Assembly (NCBI GenBank): GCA_964643355.1
Contig: CAZXPW010000004.1
Span: 1 to 64,000, forward strand
DNA: 64,000 bases
Reading direction: 5' to 3'
DNA from: FEN-1350 sp964643355
GTDB lineage: Bacteria > Planctomycetota > Phycisphaerae > Sedimentisphaerales > Anaerohalosphaeraceae
Shown: one piece after another, positions 8,410-17,237 of the stretch
How positions within the stretch are numbered: the stretch's first letter is position 1
Layout of the letters: each line of letters begins with the position of its first letter
The notes under the pieces: generated by a model
Seen by the model: the letters and a program-made list of their open reading frames with translations, nothing else
What the model was told of the DNA's origin: nothing
Database searches by the model: none
Translations under genes and position numbers: made by a program

Positions 8410-8967
8410 TTACAAATCTCCATAATACAGGACCGGCACGATCTGTTGACGACGGTATCCTTCCAGGAGCAACTGATCGCCCGAAGGTTCTGTGATGGTG
8501 AACCAATCCACATAACGATTATCGACGGGAATGATGCGGGACGGATCAATCCCTGACGGCGGGACAAGACTTGGATCGGAGGAATTCCGGACTACGGATT
8601 CCGAATTCGATCGCAGGGCCTCTCCGGGCGCCAGGATCAGGGCGTGAAGGACAATCCCCAGCAACAGTCCAGCCGCCAGACCGGACGCGGCCAGCAACCA
8701 TTCACGACGGAACAGACGCCGATGCATTCTGCGGACCGGGGAGGATTTTTGCCAGGCCGCCTCGAAGATTTCCTCCATGGGTTTTCCGCCCTCCAGGGCC
8801 GAGTTGACGACGGAGCGAATCTGGTCATGCAGCCGGCAATACCGGTCGAATTCCTCCCGCGCGGATTCGTCGGTTGCCAGGGATTGATCCAACAGCCGTT
8901 GTTCTTCGGGCGTGATCTCGCCGTCCAGATATTTCCCCATTAGAATATCGAGTATTTCGTTTGCCAT
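8410..8967 (-). CDS. Anti-sigma factor, single-pass membrane protein
   Basis: This 185-residue protein has a cytoplasmic N-terminal helical region (LDGEITPEEQRLLDQSL), typical of planctomycete anti-sigma factors, then one transmembrane helix at about residues 91-112 and a short periplasmic tail. It lacks the HxxxCxxC zinc motif of ZAS-type anti-sigmas. The gene starts 2 bases after the ECF sigma stop, the usual arrangement for co-translated sigma/anti-sigma pairs. It probably holds the sigma factor at the membrane until a signal reaches the outer domain. The identification is by position and architecture rather than a strong motif. Confidence 0.75.
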   Translation of the reverse strand: MANEILDILMGKYLDGEITPEEQRLLDQSLATDESAREEFDRYCRLHDQIRSVVNSALEGGKPMEEIFEAAWQKSSPVRRMHRRLFRREWLLAASGLAAGLLLGIVLHALILAPGEALRSNSESVVRNSSDPSLVPPSGIDPSRIIPVDNRYVDWFTITEPSGDQLLLEGYRRQQIVPVLYYGDL

Positions 8968-8969
8968 GA

Positions 8970-9551
8970 TCAGGATCTCGGAATCTTGGTTATTTGATTG
9001 CCCGCCAGTCGCTGGCGCACCATTCGCCGCGCCCGTACCAATCGAATCTGGATCGTGGTCACGGGGACATCCAGCGTTGCGGCGATTTCTTCGTAGCTCA
9101 TTTGTTCCGTACAGGCCATTAACAAAACCTCGCGGTATTTTTCCGGCAGTTCGCGGATTGCTCGCAACAGTTGTGCCGTCATCTCCCGATCTTCGACCTG
9201 TTCGGAAGGAATGACGGCTTTGTCGTCCGGCTGAACGATTTCGCCGGGATCCAGGCAGGGGAATTGTCGGCCTTTGCGGCGATAGAACGCCGTCGCCTCA
9301 TTTTTTGCCAGGGTCGCCAGCCAGGGACGAAACCGTTCAGGTTCGCGCAGCGAGCCAATCTTTTCGATGACTCTGACGCAGACATCCTGCAGGATGTCGT
9401 CGAGGTTCTCCGATTGTCCGGTATAATGATAGATAAGAGCTTTTAGCCAGGCCCAGTTTCGACGGAGGATCTCCTGCAGGGAAGACCTATCCCCTTGCCT
9501 TGCTGCGGCTGCCAGGGCCGCTTCATTTTGTCGTCCTGAGCCGGTCATCAT
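8970..9551 (-). CDS. ECF-family RNA polymerase sigma factor
   Basis: This is a 193-residue sigma-70-family factor with only regions 2 and 4. Region 2 includes LDDILQDVCVRVIEK and the -10 recognition helix around RPWLATLAKNEATAFYRRK. Region 4 carries the helix-turn-helix (LPEKYREVLLMACTEQ, then MSYEEIAATLDVPVTTIQIR). I chose the ATG at 9551 (MMTGSGRQ), preceded by AGGGAAT; the frame could open 15 codons earlier. It heads a sigma, anti-sigma, PDZ-protein transcript. The regulon cannot be deduced here. Confidence 0.88.
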   Translation of the reverse strand: MMTGSGRQNEAALAAAARQGDRSSLQEILRRNWAWLKALIYHYTGQSENLDDILQDVCVRVIEKIGSLREPERFRPWLATLAKNEATAFYRRKGRQFPCLDPGEIVQPDDKAVIPSEQVEDREMTAQLLRAIRELPEKYREVLLMACTEQMSYEEIAATLDVPVTTIQIRLVRARRMVRQRLAGNQITKIPRS

Positions 9552-10084
9552 TCTATTCCCTATATACGATGGCCTTCGAAACGCTTCCATACACATTTTC
9601 TGCGGGATGTTTGGATATTCTCGATGAGAGTGAAAGTATAGTGATTCGCTGGGGAATGGGGATGCCGGGCTCTATTTAAATGCAATAAAATAGAGGAATC
9701 GTTCGTTACATATATTGGAGAGTCGGATGTTCCCAGGTGTTTCCGGAGCGGGATGAAACTGTAGGGTCGGGCCGGTGACGGCATGATGTTTCTGGGTCTT
9801 GCCGGATGGGTGGGCGAAACATAACTTCTTTTTGAGAAAAGACTTCCGGCTCTCCATATCTTTTGGCTTTTTCTGGAATTCTCTTATCCTCAGAATCTGC
9901 TTCCATCATCTATCTCGACCGGAAGCAATAACTGATCTTACCGATCCGTCGATTCAGTTGGTGGGACAGGTTGAGAAATCCCCGTCAGACGAACCGAATG
10001 TCAGAAATCAGTCGTTGATCCGGGATAACGCTTGGGATCAGAAAATGACCGAAAATGGCGGTTTTGATCGTTCAGAGGGTTACT
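9552..10084. other. Divergent intergenic region, no gene supported
   Basis: About 530 bases separate the minus-strand sigma gene from the plus-strand DUF1549/DUF1553 gene. The middle is AT-richer than its surroundings (for example around 9670-9720). Short frames exist on both strands, but none has a ribosome site or recognisable protein. Promoters for both directions must lie here; I could not find a convincing -35/-10 pair. Confidence 0.5.
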
Positions 10085-11662
10085 GTGAGAACGACAATCG
10101 AACGATTCCTGAATTCTCTCTTTCTTTTATTGGTATTCTGCGGAGGGGGTCGATCGGTATCTGCCGCGGATTCATCGGCGATGAATCCGTATGAAAGTAC
10201 CGGTCCGGTTACGGGATTCAATGCCGTGGACAGGTTTGTCCTCTCCGCTTTGCAAAAGGACCAGATCCAACCGGCCGGATTGTGTTCAGACTCGGTGTTT
10301 ATCCGACGGGTTTATCTGGATGTGACCGGCGCGCCGCCGGAGGCCGAAGCGGTCCGCCGGTTTCTGGAGAATCCTCGTCAGGATAAGCGTGCCGCGTTGA
10401 TCCATCGATTGCTGGCCGAATCCGCATACGCCGAATTTCGCTCGCTGAAATGGTGCGACCTGCTGCGAGTCAAGGCGGAGTTTCCGATCAACCTCTGGCC
10501 CAATGCCGTTCAGGCCTACGACCGCTGGATTTATGAGGCGATGAAATCGAATATGCCGTATGACCAGTTTGTCCGGAGGTTGCTCACCTCCAGCGGAAGT
10601 AATTTTCGGGTTCCTCCGGTCAATTTTTACCGGGCCGTTCAGGGACGCGAGCCGACGGCCATCGCCTCGGCGGTGGCGCAAACTTTTCTATGCGAGCGGA
10701 TAGATCAATGGCCGGCGGATCGCCGTGAGGGTCTGGCCGCCTTCTTCTCACGGATCGGTTACAAGGATACCGCCGAGTGGAAAGAAGAGATCGTCTACTT
10801 TAAACCTTCAGAAAAACCTTTGGAGGCGGTGTTTCCGGATGGCAAGCGTGTCACGATCCCCGCTGACCAGGATCCGCGCGAGGTTTTCGCGGACTGGCTG
10901 CTGGCCAAAGACAACCCGCGGCTTTCGCGGGCGATCGTCAACCGCATCTGGGCCTGGCTGATGGGACGGGGGCTGATTCATGAGCCGGATGACATTCGCC
11001 CGGACAATCCGGCCGTCTATCCGGAATTGCTCGATTATCTGGCCTCCGAATTGGTCAAGTCCAAGTACGATTTGAACCATATTTACGGATTAATCCTCAA
11101 GTCGCGTACCTATCAACAGTCGAGCATCCCCCGAGGGGATATCGCCAAGGCCGAAGCGAGGTTCGCCTGCTATCCGGTCCGTCGAATGGAGGCCGAAACG
11201 ATCATCGACGCTCTATGCTATATCACCGGCACCCGCGAGAGCTATTCCAGTCCGATCCCGGAGCCGTTCACTTTTATTCCCGAAAACCAGCGATCCATCG
11301 AACTGGCCGACGGCAGCATCAGCAGTTCGTTCCTGGAGTTGTTTGGCCGGCCGCCGCGGGATACGGGTTTGGAGGCGGAGCGCAACAACACGACAACCGA
11401 GACCCAGCGGATGCACATGCTGAATTCCTCGCATATCCAGAACAAGATTCAAAATAGCTGGAAACTGCGAGCTCTGGTTGCGGCTCAGCGGGGGAACCGC
11501 TCGGCCCTGGTTGATTCGCTGTATCTGATGATCCTGTCGCGGTACCCAACGCAGTCGGAGCGGGAAATCGCTCTGGCCTATCTGAAAGGCGATCCGACCG
11601 CGGGCTCTCAGGATCTGACCTGGGCGCTGGTGAACAGCAAAGAATTTCTGTACCGGCACTAA
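10085..11662 (+). CDS. DUF1549/DUF1553 (PSCyt2-PSD1) secreted protein
   Basis: This is a 525-residue protein typical of Planctomycetes. After a signal peptide (FLLLVFCGGGRSVSA) comes DUF1549 (from FNAVDRFVLSALQ through RRVYLDVTGAPP), then DUF1553 (REVFADWLLAKDNPRLSRAIVNRIWAWLMGRG split across the middle). The N-terminal cytochrome-like PSCyt1 region and the long linker present in many family members are absent, so this is a short form. I chose the GTG at 10085 because AGAGGG sits 5 bases upstream; an ATG at 10055 is possible but lacks a ribosome site. The partner DUF1501 gene follows after 65 bases. The biochemical role of the family is unknown. Confidence 0.85.
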   Translation: MRTTIERFLNSLFLLLVFCGGGRSVSAADSSAMNPYESTGPVTGFNAVDRFVLSALQKDQIQPAGLCSDSVFIRRVYLDVTGAPPEAEAVRRFLENPRQDKRAALIHRLLAESAYAEFRSLKWCDLLRVKAEFPINLWPNAVQAYDRWIYEAMKSNMPYDQFVRRLLTSSGSNFRVPPVNFYRAVQGREPTAIASAVAQTFLCERIDQWPADRREGLAAFFSRIGYKDTAEWKEEIVYFKPSEKPLEAVFPDGKRVTIPADQDPREVFADWLLAKDNPRLSRAIVNRIWAWLMGRGLIHEPDDIRPDNPAVYPELLDYLASELVKSKYDLNHIYGLILKSRTYQQSSIPRGDIAKAEARFACYPVRRMEAETIIDALCYITGTRESYSSPIPEPFTFIPENQRSIELADGSISSSFLELFGRPPRDTGLEAERNNTTTETQRMHMLNSSHIQNKIQNSWKLRALVAAQRGNRSALVDSLYLMILSRYPTQSEREIALAYLKGDPTAGSQDLTWALVNSKEFLYRH

Positions 11663-11727
11663 GCGAAAATTCGAAGCACGAAATTCGAAAATCAATACAA
11701 TTTAGAAATAGAATAGAGACAAAAAAT

Positions 11728-13053
11728 ATGAGACAAGATTATGAATCCGTAAGCCGCCGCGAGGTTCTCAAACGAGGCCTTTTGGGCGCAGCGGGACTGG
11801 GTTTATACGGGATTGCGGATTCCGCCTTGGGGGTGCAGGTTGCCAATCCGCCGAAGGCCAAAGCCCAATCGGTGATTCAGATCTGGATGTGGGGCGGCCC
11901 CAGCCATTTGGATACCTTTGATCCCAAGCCCGCCGCCGGTTATGATTACTGCGGGCCGTTCGACAAGCCGATCGACACGAATGTTGCGGGAATCCAGATC
12001 GGACAGATGTTGCCTTTGCTGGCCCAGCAGGCGGATAAGTACTCCATTATTCGCAGCATGACCCACGGCAACAACGGCCACGAAACGGCCTCGTACATTG
12101 TGCAAACCGGACATGAACCCGACCGCCAGGTCTTTCCCTGCATGGGCGCCGTGGTGGCCTTATTCAAGGGTTACGATCATGGCTACCAAGGTCTGGTTCC
12201 CCCATATGTTGTGCTGACAAGGCCACAGGGCCGGTTTTCAGAAGCGGGTTTTCTCGGCGATAAATACAAACCTTTTGCCACCGGCGGAGATCCCAACCGG
12301 GAACCGTTTGCGGTCGAGGGGATTGTCGCACAGGGGATTTCCGACAAACGGCAGGAAAGCCGTCGTAAGCTATTGCAGGATTTGGATACTCTTGGGGCGG
12401 CGATGCCCGATCATCCTCAGTTCGAACAATTTGCCCGGAGCGAAAAGAAGGCCTTCGACATGATGTTCGGCGAAGCGCGGGCTTTATTTGAACTCAAACG
12501 CGAAACGGAGGAAGTCCGACAGCGATACGGCCGCAATACCTTCGGCCAAAGCTGTCTGGTTGCTCGCCGTCTGGTCGAACATGGCGTTCCGTATATCACG
12601 ATCAACTACGGGGGTTGGGACACCCACAAGCAGCATTTCGAGGCGATGCGGCGAAAGCTGCCGGAGATGGATCAGGGGATGTCGGCCCTGCTGGACGATT
12701 TGTCGAAACGAGGCCTGCTGGAGACCACGATTGTCTGGTGGAGCGGCGAATTCGGCCGCACGCCGAAGATCCTGTGGGAATCGCCGTGGAACGGCGGACG
12801 CAATCATTTTGGAAATTGTTTTTGTTCGGTGGTCGCCGGCGGCGGATTCAAGGGGGGTCGCGTGGTCGGGGCCTCGGACGAGACCGGCAGCGCCGTGGCC
12901 AGCCGGCCGGTTTATCCGCAGGATCTGCTGCGGAGCATGTATACGCTGCTGGGCATCGATCCGGACGGTCCCTTGCCGAACGGCCGAAGACTGGAAGTTC
13001 AAGTCATGCCTGCGGCTTCCCGCGGTACCGGCCTCTTGACCGAAATTATGTAA
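11728..13053 (+). CDS. DUF1501 protein with Tat signal
   Basis: This 441-residue DUF1501 protein belongs to the alkaline-phosphatase/sulfatase-like fold as found in Planctomycetes. The N-terminus has a twin-arginine signal (SRREVLKRGLLGAAGLGL), so it should be exported folded. Recognisable blocks are IQIWMWGGPSHLDTFDPKP, HGNNGHETASY, GGWDTHKQHFEAM and WWSGEFGRTP, the conserved family pattern with metal-ligand-like Asp/His positions. It follows its usual partner, the DUF1549/DUF1553 gene, and precedes the PPC-domain gene by 19 bases, so the three are probably co-transcribed. The activity is unproven. Confidence 0.9.
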   Translation: MRQDYESVSRREVLKRGLLGAAGLGLYGIADSALGVQVANPPKAKAQSVIQIWMWGGPSHLDTFDPKPAAGYDYCGPFDKPIDTNVAGIQIGQMLPLLAQQADKYSIIRSMTHGNNGHETASYIVQTGHEPDRQVFPCMGAVVALFKGYDHGYQGLVPPYVVLTRPQGRFSEAGFLGDKYKPFATGGDPNREPFAVEGIVAQGISDKRQESRRKLLQDLDTLGAAMPDHPQFEQFARSEKKAFDMMFGEARALFELKRETEEVRQRYGRNTFGQSCLVARRLVEHGVPYITINYGGWDTHKQHFEAMRRKLPEMDQGMSALLDDLSKRGLLETTIVWWSGEFGRTPKILWESPWNGGRNHFGNCFCSVVAGGGFKGGRVVGASDETGSAVASRPVYPQDLLRSMYTLLGIDPDGPLPNGRRLEVQVMPAASRGTGLLTEIM

Positions 13054-13072
13054 TCAAATAACGGGGAAAGTC

Positions 13073-15631
13073 ATGTACAAATACTGGATCAGGATCGCCA
13101 TGATTGTGGCTGCGATGGCGGGCACGATCTTCGCCCAAACCGCCTCCCGCTCGCCGCATATCGGGTATCTCTACCCCGCCGGCGGGCAGCGCGGAACGGA
13201 ACTGATCGTTACCGCGGGAGGTCAGAATCTGCGCGGTGGTCGTCAGGTCGTCATTTCCGGCGCGGGAGTCAGGGCCGAGGTCCTGGAGTTCTGTCCCCCT
13301 CTGCTCAACCTCGGCCAGGAAGAACGAATGGAAATCCAGCGGCGTTTCCGCCAAGCGGTTATCGCCAAGATCGAAGAGGTGACGGGAAAACCCCTTGCGG
13401 GTCTGGGGGAAAAAGCCGTCGAGAAACCCAAAGGACCCGGCGTCGATGCGGCGAAACAATCCAAAACCGACACCGACTTGCTCAAATCCCCCGAAACGCT
13501 AAAGATTCCGTCGCATCCATTATTGGAAAATATGGACACAAAAAGTCTTCGGGAGTTGATCCATATCCGGATGTCGCTGTTCCCGGATCGAAATAAGATG
13601 CAGATGAACCGTCAAATTGCCGAAGGGATTCGGTTGAAAATCACCATCGCTCCCGACGCCGAGCCGGGCAATCGCGAACTGCGGATTCAAACGGCCACGG
13701 GATTGAGCAACCCGATCGTTTTCCAGGTTGGTACTCTGCCGGAAATCGCCGAAATGGAACCCAACGCCGGGGAATCGATCCAGGCGTTTCAGGAGTTGTC
13801 CAAGCTTCCGAAGTTTACGGACGCCATCCGTCCGCAGACATACAAGCTGCCGATTGTATTTAACGGCCAGATCCTTCCCGGCGATGTGGATCGTTTTCGA
13901 TTTTCCGCCGAGCAGGGACAGCAAATCGTCGTGGAAGCGCGGGCCCGCGGCCTGATTCCGTATTTGGCCGACGCCGTTCCCGGCTGGTTTCAGGCGACCC
14001 TGGCGTTGTATGACAGCGCGGGAAAAGAAGTGGCTTTTGTGGATGATTATCGTTTTCATCCCGATCCGACGATGATGGTAACGATTCCCCGGACCGGGGA
14101 GTACGATCTGGAAATTCGCGACGCGATCTATCGCGGCCGGGAGGATTTTGTCTATCGCGTGTCCGTCGGCCGTCAGCCCTATATCACGCAGGCGTTTCCG
14201 CTGGGCGGTCATGCCGGCCAGCCGGTGACGGCGGCGATCGAGGGCTGGAATCTTACCACAAAACAGTTGCCGCTGGACACCGCCACCGAGGGGCCGCAGA
14301 TCCGCCGTGCGGCCGTCAGGGATGGCGATACGCCGTCCAACTCCATCCTGTATGCGGTGGATACGCTGCCGGAATTTACCGAAAGCGAGACCAACGATTC
14401 GCCCACCGAGGCCCAGCGAGTGCCGATCCCCATCATTATCAACGGTCGGATCGACAAGGACGGCGACGAAGATGTGTTTCGCCTGGACCTGACGGCCGGA
14501 CAGGAACTTGTCGCGGAGGTCTATGGGCGACGACTGGATTCGCCCATCGATTCGTTGTTGCGGTTGACGGATGAAAAGGGAAACACGGTGGCCTTGAATG
14601 ACGATTTCATCGTCAGGGAAAATTACCTTTACAAAGACGCTCAGGGGGTGATCACCCATCCAGCGGATTCCCGGATGCAGACTAATATCAAGTCTTCCGG
14701 AGTATATTATATCCACATCAGTGACACGCAGGGTCACGGTTCGTCCGCCCACGGCTATCGTCTGCGGATTTCCCCGCCGCGGCCGGATTTCGATCTGCGG
14801 CTGACACCCTCGAGCTTGAATTTGCGAGCGGGTATTCCGATGCCGATTACCGTTTATGCCCTTCGCCATGACGGATTCAGCGGACCGATCGAGGTCACCC
14901 TCAAACAACCGTCGGGAATTCGACTGGATGGAGGGGTCATCTCGGAAGGCGTCGATCGAATTCGGATGACCCTGATGGCGCTGGGTGATGCGCCGGGAGA
15001 TCTTGTCGCGCTGCAACTGGAGGGCGAAGCGCGGATCCAGGGTAAAACAATCCGCAGACCCGTCGTACCGGCAGAAGAGATGATGCAGGCTTTTCTGTAT
15101 CGCCACTTGGTGCCGTCACAGGAACTTATTGTTGCGATCGATAAGCCCCGTTGGTCGCCATTGATCGAGTCGGTGGGCGCCGATCCGATCCGGATTCCGG
15201 CCGGTGGCCAGGCGGAAGTGATCCTGAAAACTCCTCGTCGTCAGGCCGCCCAGAAATTTCACCTGGAATTACTCGAACCCCCGGCCGGGATCGCTTTGGG
15301 TCCGGTGACGACCACGCCCGACCAGTTGCGCTTCTATATTAAAGCGGACAAAGATTTACCCAAGACGGGTTTTCAGGACAACCTGATCGTCGAGTTGATG
15401 GGGGAACGCCCCAGGCAGAAAGACGGGAAACCCACCGGACAAACGGAACGGTTTTCCGCTGGAACACTTCCGGCCATCCCGATCCAAGTGGTCGATGCGA
15501 AGACGATAGAACCCGAAAAACCAGCGGAGACGGTACAAGCGAGTGAATCCAGATCCGTCGGAAATCGTAATCCAACAAAACTTGACCCCAGTCCTTCTTT
15601 GAAGAAACGGCAGGCGAAAAAGCCGCAGTGA
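13073..15631 (+). CDS. Large secreted protein with PPC-type beta domains
   Basis: This is an 852-residue exported protein with a signal peptide ending TIFAQ. An opening IPT-like segment (GYLYPAGGQRGTELIVTAGG) is followed by two pre-peptidase-C-terminal (PPC) type beta domains. These are recognisable from VFNGQILPGDVDRFRFSAE and from IINGRIDKDGDEDVFRLDL, each ending in a YxxxI/V strand. The C-terminal 250 residues are further beta-rich domains and a low-complexity lysine/proline tail. No protease or other catalytic domain is visible, so it is probably a surface or binding scaffold. It is the third gene of the DUF1549/DUF1553-DUF1501 cluster. Confidence 0.8.
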   Translation: MYKYWIRIAMIVAAMAGTIFAQTASRSPHIGYLYPAGGQRGTELIVTAGGQNLRGGRQVVISGAGVRAEVLEFCPPLLNLGQEERMEIQRRFRQAVIAKIEEVTGKPLAGLGEKAVEKPKGPGVDAAKQSKTDTDLLKSPETLKIPSHPLLENMDTKSLRELIHIRMSLFPDRNKMQMNRQIAEGIRLKITIAPDAEPGNRELRIQTATGLSNPIVFQVGTLPEIAEMEPNAGESIQAFQELSKLPKFTDAIRPQTYKLPIVFNGQILPGDVDRFRFSAEQGQQIVVEARARGLIPYLADAVPGWFQATLALYDSAGKEVAFVDDYRFHPDPTMMVTIPRTGEYDLEIRDAIYRGREDFVYRVSVGRQPYITQAFPLGGHAGQPVTAAIEGWNLTTKQLPLDTATEGPQIRRAAVRDGDTPSNSILYAVDTLPEFTESETNDSPTEAQRVPIPIIINGRIDKDGDEDVFRLDLTAGQELVAEVYGRRLDSPIDSLLRLTDEKGNTVALNDDFIVRENYLYKDAQGVITHPADSRMQTNIKSSGVYYIHISDTQGHGSSAHGYRLRISPPRPDFDLRLTPSSLNLRAGIPMPITVYALRHDGFSGPIEVTLKQPSGIRLDGGVISEGVDRIRMTLMALGDAPGDLVALQLEGEARIQGKTIRRPVVPAEEMMQAFLYRHLVPSQELIVAIDKPRWSPLIESVGADPIRIPAGGQAEVILKTPRRQAAQKFHLELLEPPAGIALGPVTTTPDQLRFYIKADKDLPKTGFQDNLIVELMGERPRQKDGKPTGQTERFSAGTLPAIPIQVVDAKTIEPEKPAETVQASESRSVGNRNPTKLDPSPSLKKRQAKKPQ

Positions 15632-15743
15632 TCCGGCAAATGCCTGTTTTCTTTTCAAGGCAATTGTGTACAATACCGCGGCGTTTCGGCAAAGGGGCTG
15701 TTCGTAAAAACAAGTTAAGGATGTAGTTTATCAGGAGTTTCGT

Positions 15744-16988
15744 ATGAAGTTGTTCAGTCATTCAGCGAGGATCGCAATTTTGGTCGTGTTGGTTTCCGGC
15801 GTCGGTCTTGCGGCCGACTGGGCTCAGTGGCGCGGCCCCAACCGCGACGGTTGTTCGACGGAAACGGGATTGCTGCCCTCATGGCCCGAGGGCGGCCCGG
15901 AACTGGTATGGAGGGCCTCGGGAATCGGAGAGGGTTATTCCACGGTGGCGATTGCCGATGATCGGATCTTTACTACCGGAGAGAAAGGCGGCCTGGATTA
16001 TGTCCACTGCCTGGATCTCAACGGCGGCAAGATTCTGTGGAGTACCTCGTTCGGGAAATCCGGCGCGCCCGGCTGGGGTGGTTTCACCGGCCCGCGGGGC
16101 ACGCCGACGATCGATGGCGAAATGCTCTATGTGATCGGACAGTATGGGGAGCTGGTGTGCCTGAAGACCGCCGACGGCAGCAAGGTCTGGGGCAAAGACC
16201 TGACCAAGGATTTTGGCGGCAAGCGGCCGGAGTGGGGTTTCAGTGAATCGGTTCTGGTGGATGGAGATCGGATGGTCTGTACGCCGGGGGGATCGAAGGG
16301 TGCGATGGTCGCTTTGAATAAAAATACCGGCGAATTGCTTTGGCAGACGAAAGACTTCACCGATGAAGCGCACTATTCGTCAATCGTAATCGCGGAGATT
16401 GAAGGCGTCAAACAGTATATTCAACTGACTCCAGACCATGTGGTCGGAGTATCAACAGATGGCAAGGTGCTATGGAAAGCGACTCGCAAGGGCAAAACGG
16501 CCGTGATCCCGACTCCGGTCGTCAGCGGCAATCAGGTATATGTCACCAGCGGATACGGCGCGGGATGCAATCTATTCGAGATTACCAGGGTTGATGGCGC
16601 ATTTGGCGCCAGGCAAGTCTATGCCGAGCGAAGTATGTCGAATCACCATGGCGGAGCGATCCTCGTCGGCGATTATGTCTATGGGCATTGCGACAGCCAG
16701 GGCTGGGTCTGTCAGGAACTGGCCACCGGCAAGATCCAGTGGGCCGAGAAGGGCCAGATCGGTAAGGGCTCGGTGGTCTATGCCGACGGCAAACTGATCT
16801 TAAGGGCCGAGGATGGCGGCGTTGTCGGCATGATTGCGGCCAGCCCTGACGGCTACAAGGAACTCGGCCGGTTTGTCCAGCCGGGATTCGGCAAGCCCAA
16901 GACCTGGCCGCATCCAGTCGTCTTCGGCAAGAAATTGTATCTTCGGGACCAAGACCAGCTCTTGTGCTATGATATCGCGTCAAAATAA
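15744..16988 (+). CDS. Secreted PQQ-type beta-propeller protein
   Basis: This is a 414-residue protein with a signal peptide (ILVVLVSGVGLAA) and repeated tryptophan-docking propeller blades such as DWAQWRGPNRDG, GKILWSTSFGK, GSKVWGKDL, GELLWQTKD and GKIQWAEKGQ. It has the PQQ-like (BamB/outer-membrane-assembly-like) fold, common as exported proteins in Planctomycetes. Quinone ligands cannot be verified, so it may be a protein-binding propeller rather than a dehydrogenase. A strong hairpin follows 58 bases after the stop. Confidence 0.85.
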   Translation: MKLFSHSARIAILVVLVSGVGLAADWAQWRGPNRDGCSTETGLLPSWPEGGPELVWRASGIGEGYSTVAIADDRIFTTGEKGGLDYVHCLDLNGGKILWSTSFGKSGAPGWGGFTGPRGTPTIDGEMLYVIGQYGELVCLKTADGSKVWGKDLTKDFGGKRPEWGFSESVLVDGDRMVCTPGGSKGAMVALNKNTGELLWQTKDFTDEAHYSSIVIAEIEGVKQYIQLTPDHVVGVSTDGKVLWKATRKGKTAVIPTPVVSGNQVYVTSGYGAGCNLFEITRVDGAFGARQVYAERSMSNHHGGAILVGDYVYGHCDSQGWVCQELATGKIQWAEKGQIGKGSVVYADGKLILRAEDGGVVGMIAASPDGYKELGRFVQPGFGKPKTWPHPVVFGKKLYLRDQDQLLCYDIASK

Positions 16989-17045
16989 AGCCAAAATGTC
17001 TTATGTTGATGCCCTGATACCGACAGGATAAAACCGTGTGGAAAG

Positions 17046-17087
17046 ATGGGGCAGGTGTCCGGTGACCTGAAACGACATCTGCCCCAT
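17046..17087 (+). terminator. Hairpin terminator after the PQQ-propeller gene
   Basis: ATGGGGCAGGTGTC (17046-17059) pairs with GACATCTGCCCCAT (17074-17087), a 14-pair stem with a single G-U, around a 14-base loop. A moderately T-rich stretch follows. It separates the propeller gene from the next promoter. Confidence 0.65.
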
Positions 17088-17092
17088 AGTCT

Positions 17093-17121
17093 TTGGTTTG
17101 ATTTGCCGAATTCTTTATGAT
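17093..17121 (+). promoter_or_regulatory. Candidate sigma-70 promoter for the Gfo/Idh/MocA gene
   Basis: TTGGTT at 17093-17098 and TATGAT at 17116-17121 are 17 bases apart. They lie just after the terminator hairpin and about 115 bases before the ATG at 17238. The -10 box is good and the -35 is partial. Confidence 0.4.
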
Positions 17122-17237
17122 AAACAGTGGGCGCAAAGATAGAATGGGTGTAGAATAAAGGACCATCCACCGGCGGCACTTTCAAGCCGGGAGGAAGGGT
17201 TGTACCAATGACCATTCATCGAACACAGGAGACAGAC

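Noticed and set aside
9799..10194. Possible 131-residue gene in the divergent gap
   Set aside because: No ribosome site, no domain, and it overlaps the better supported start at 10085.
13520..15106. 528-codon minus-strand frame over the PPC-domain gene
   Set aside because: Shadow frame; the plus-strand product has a signal peptide and repeated domains.
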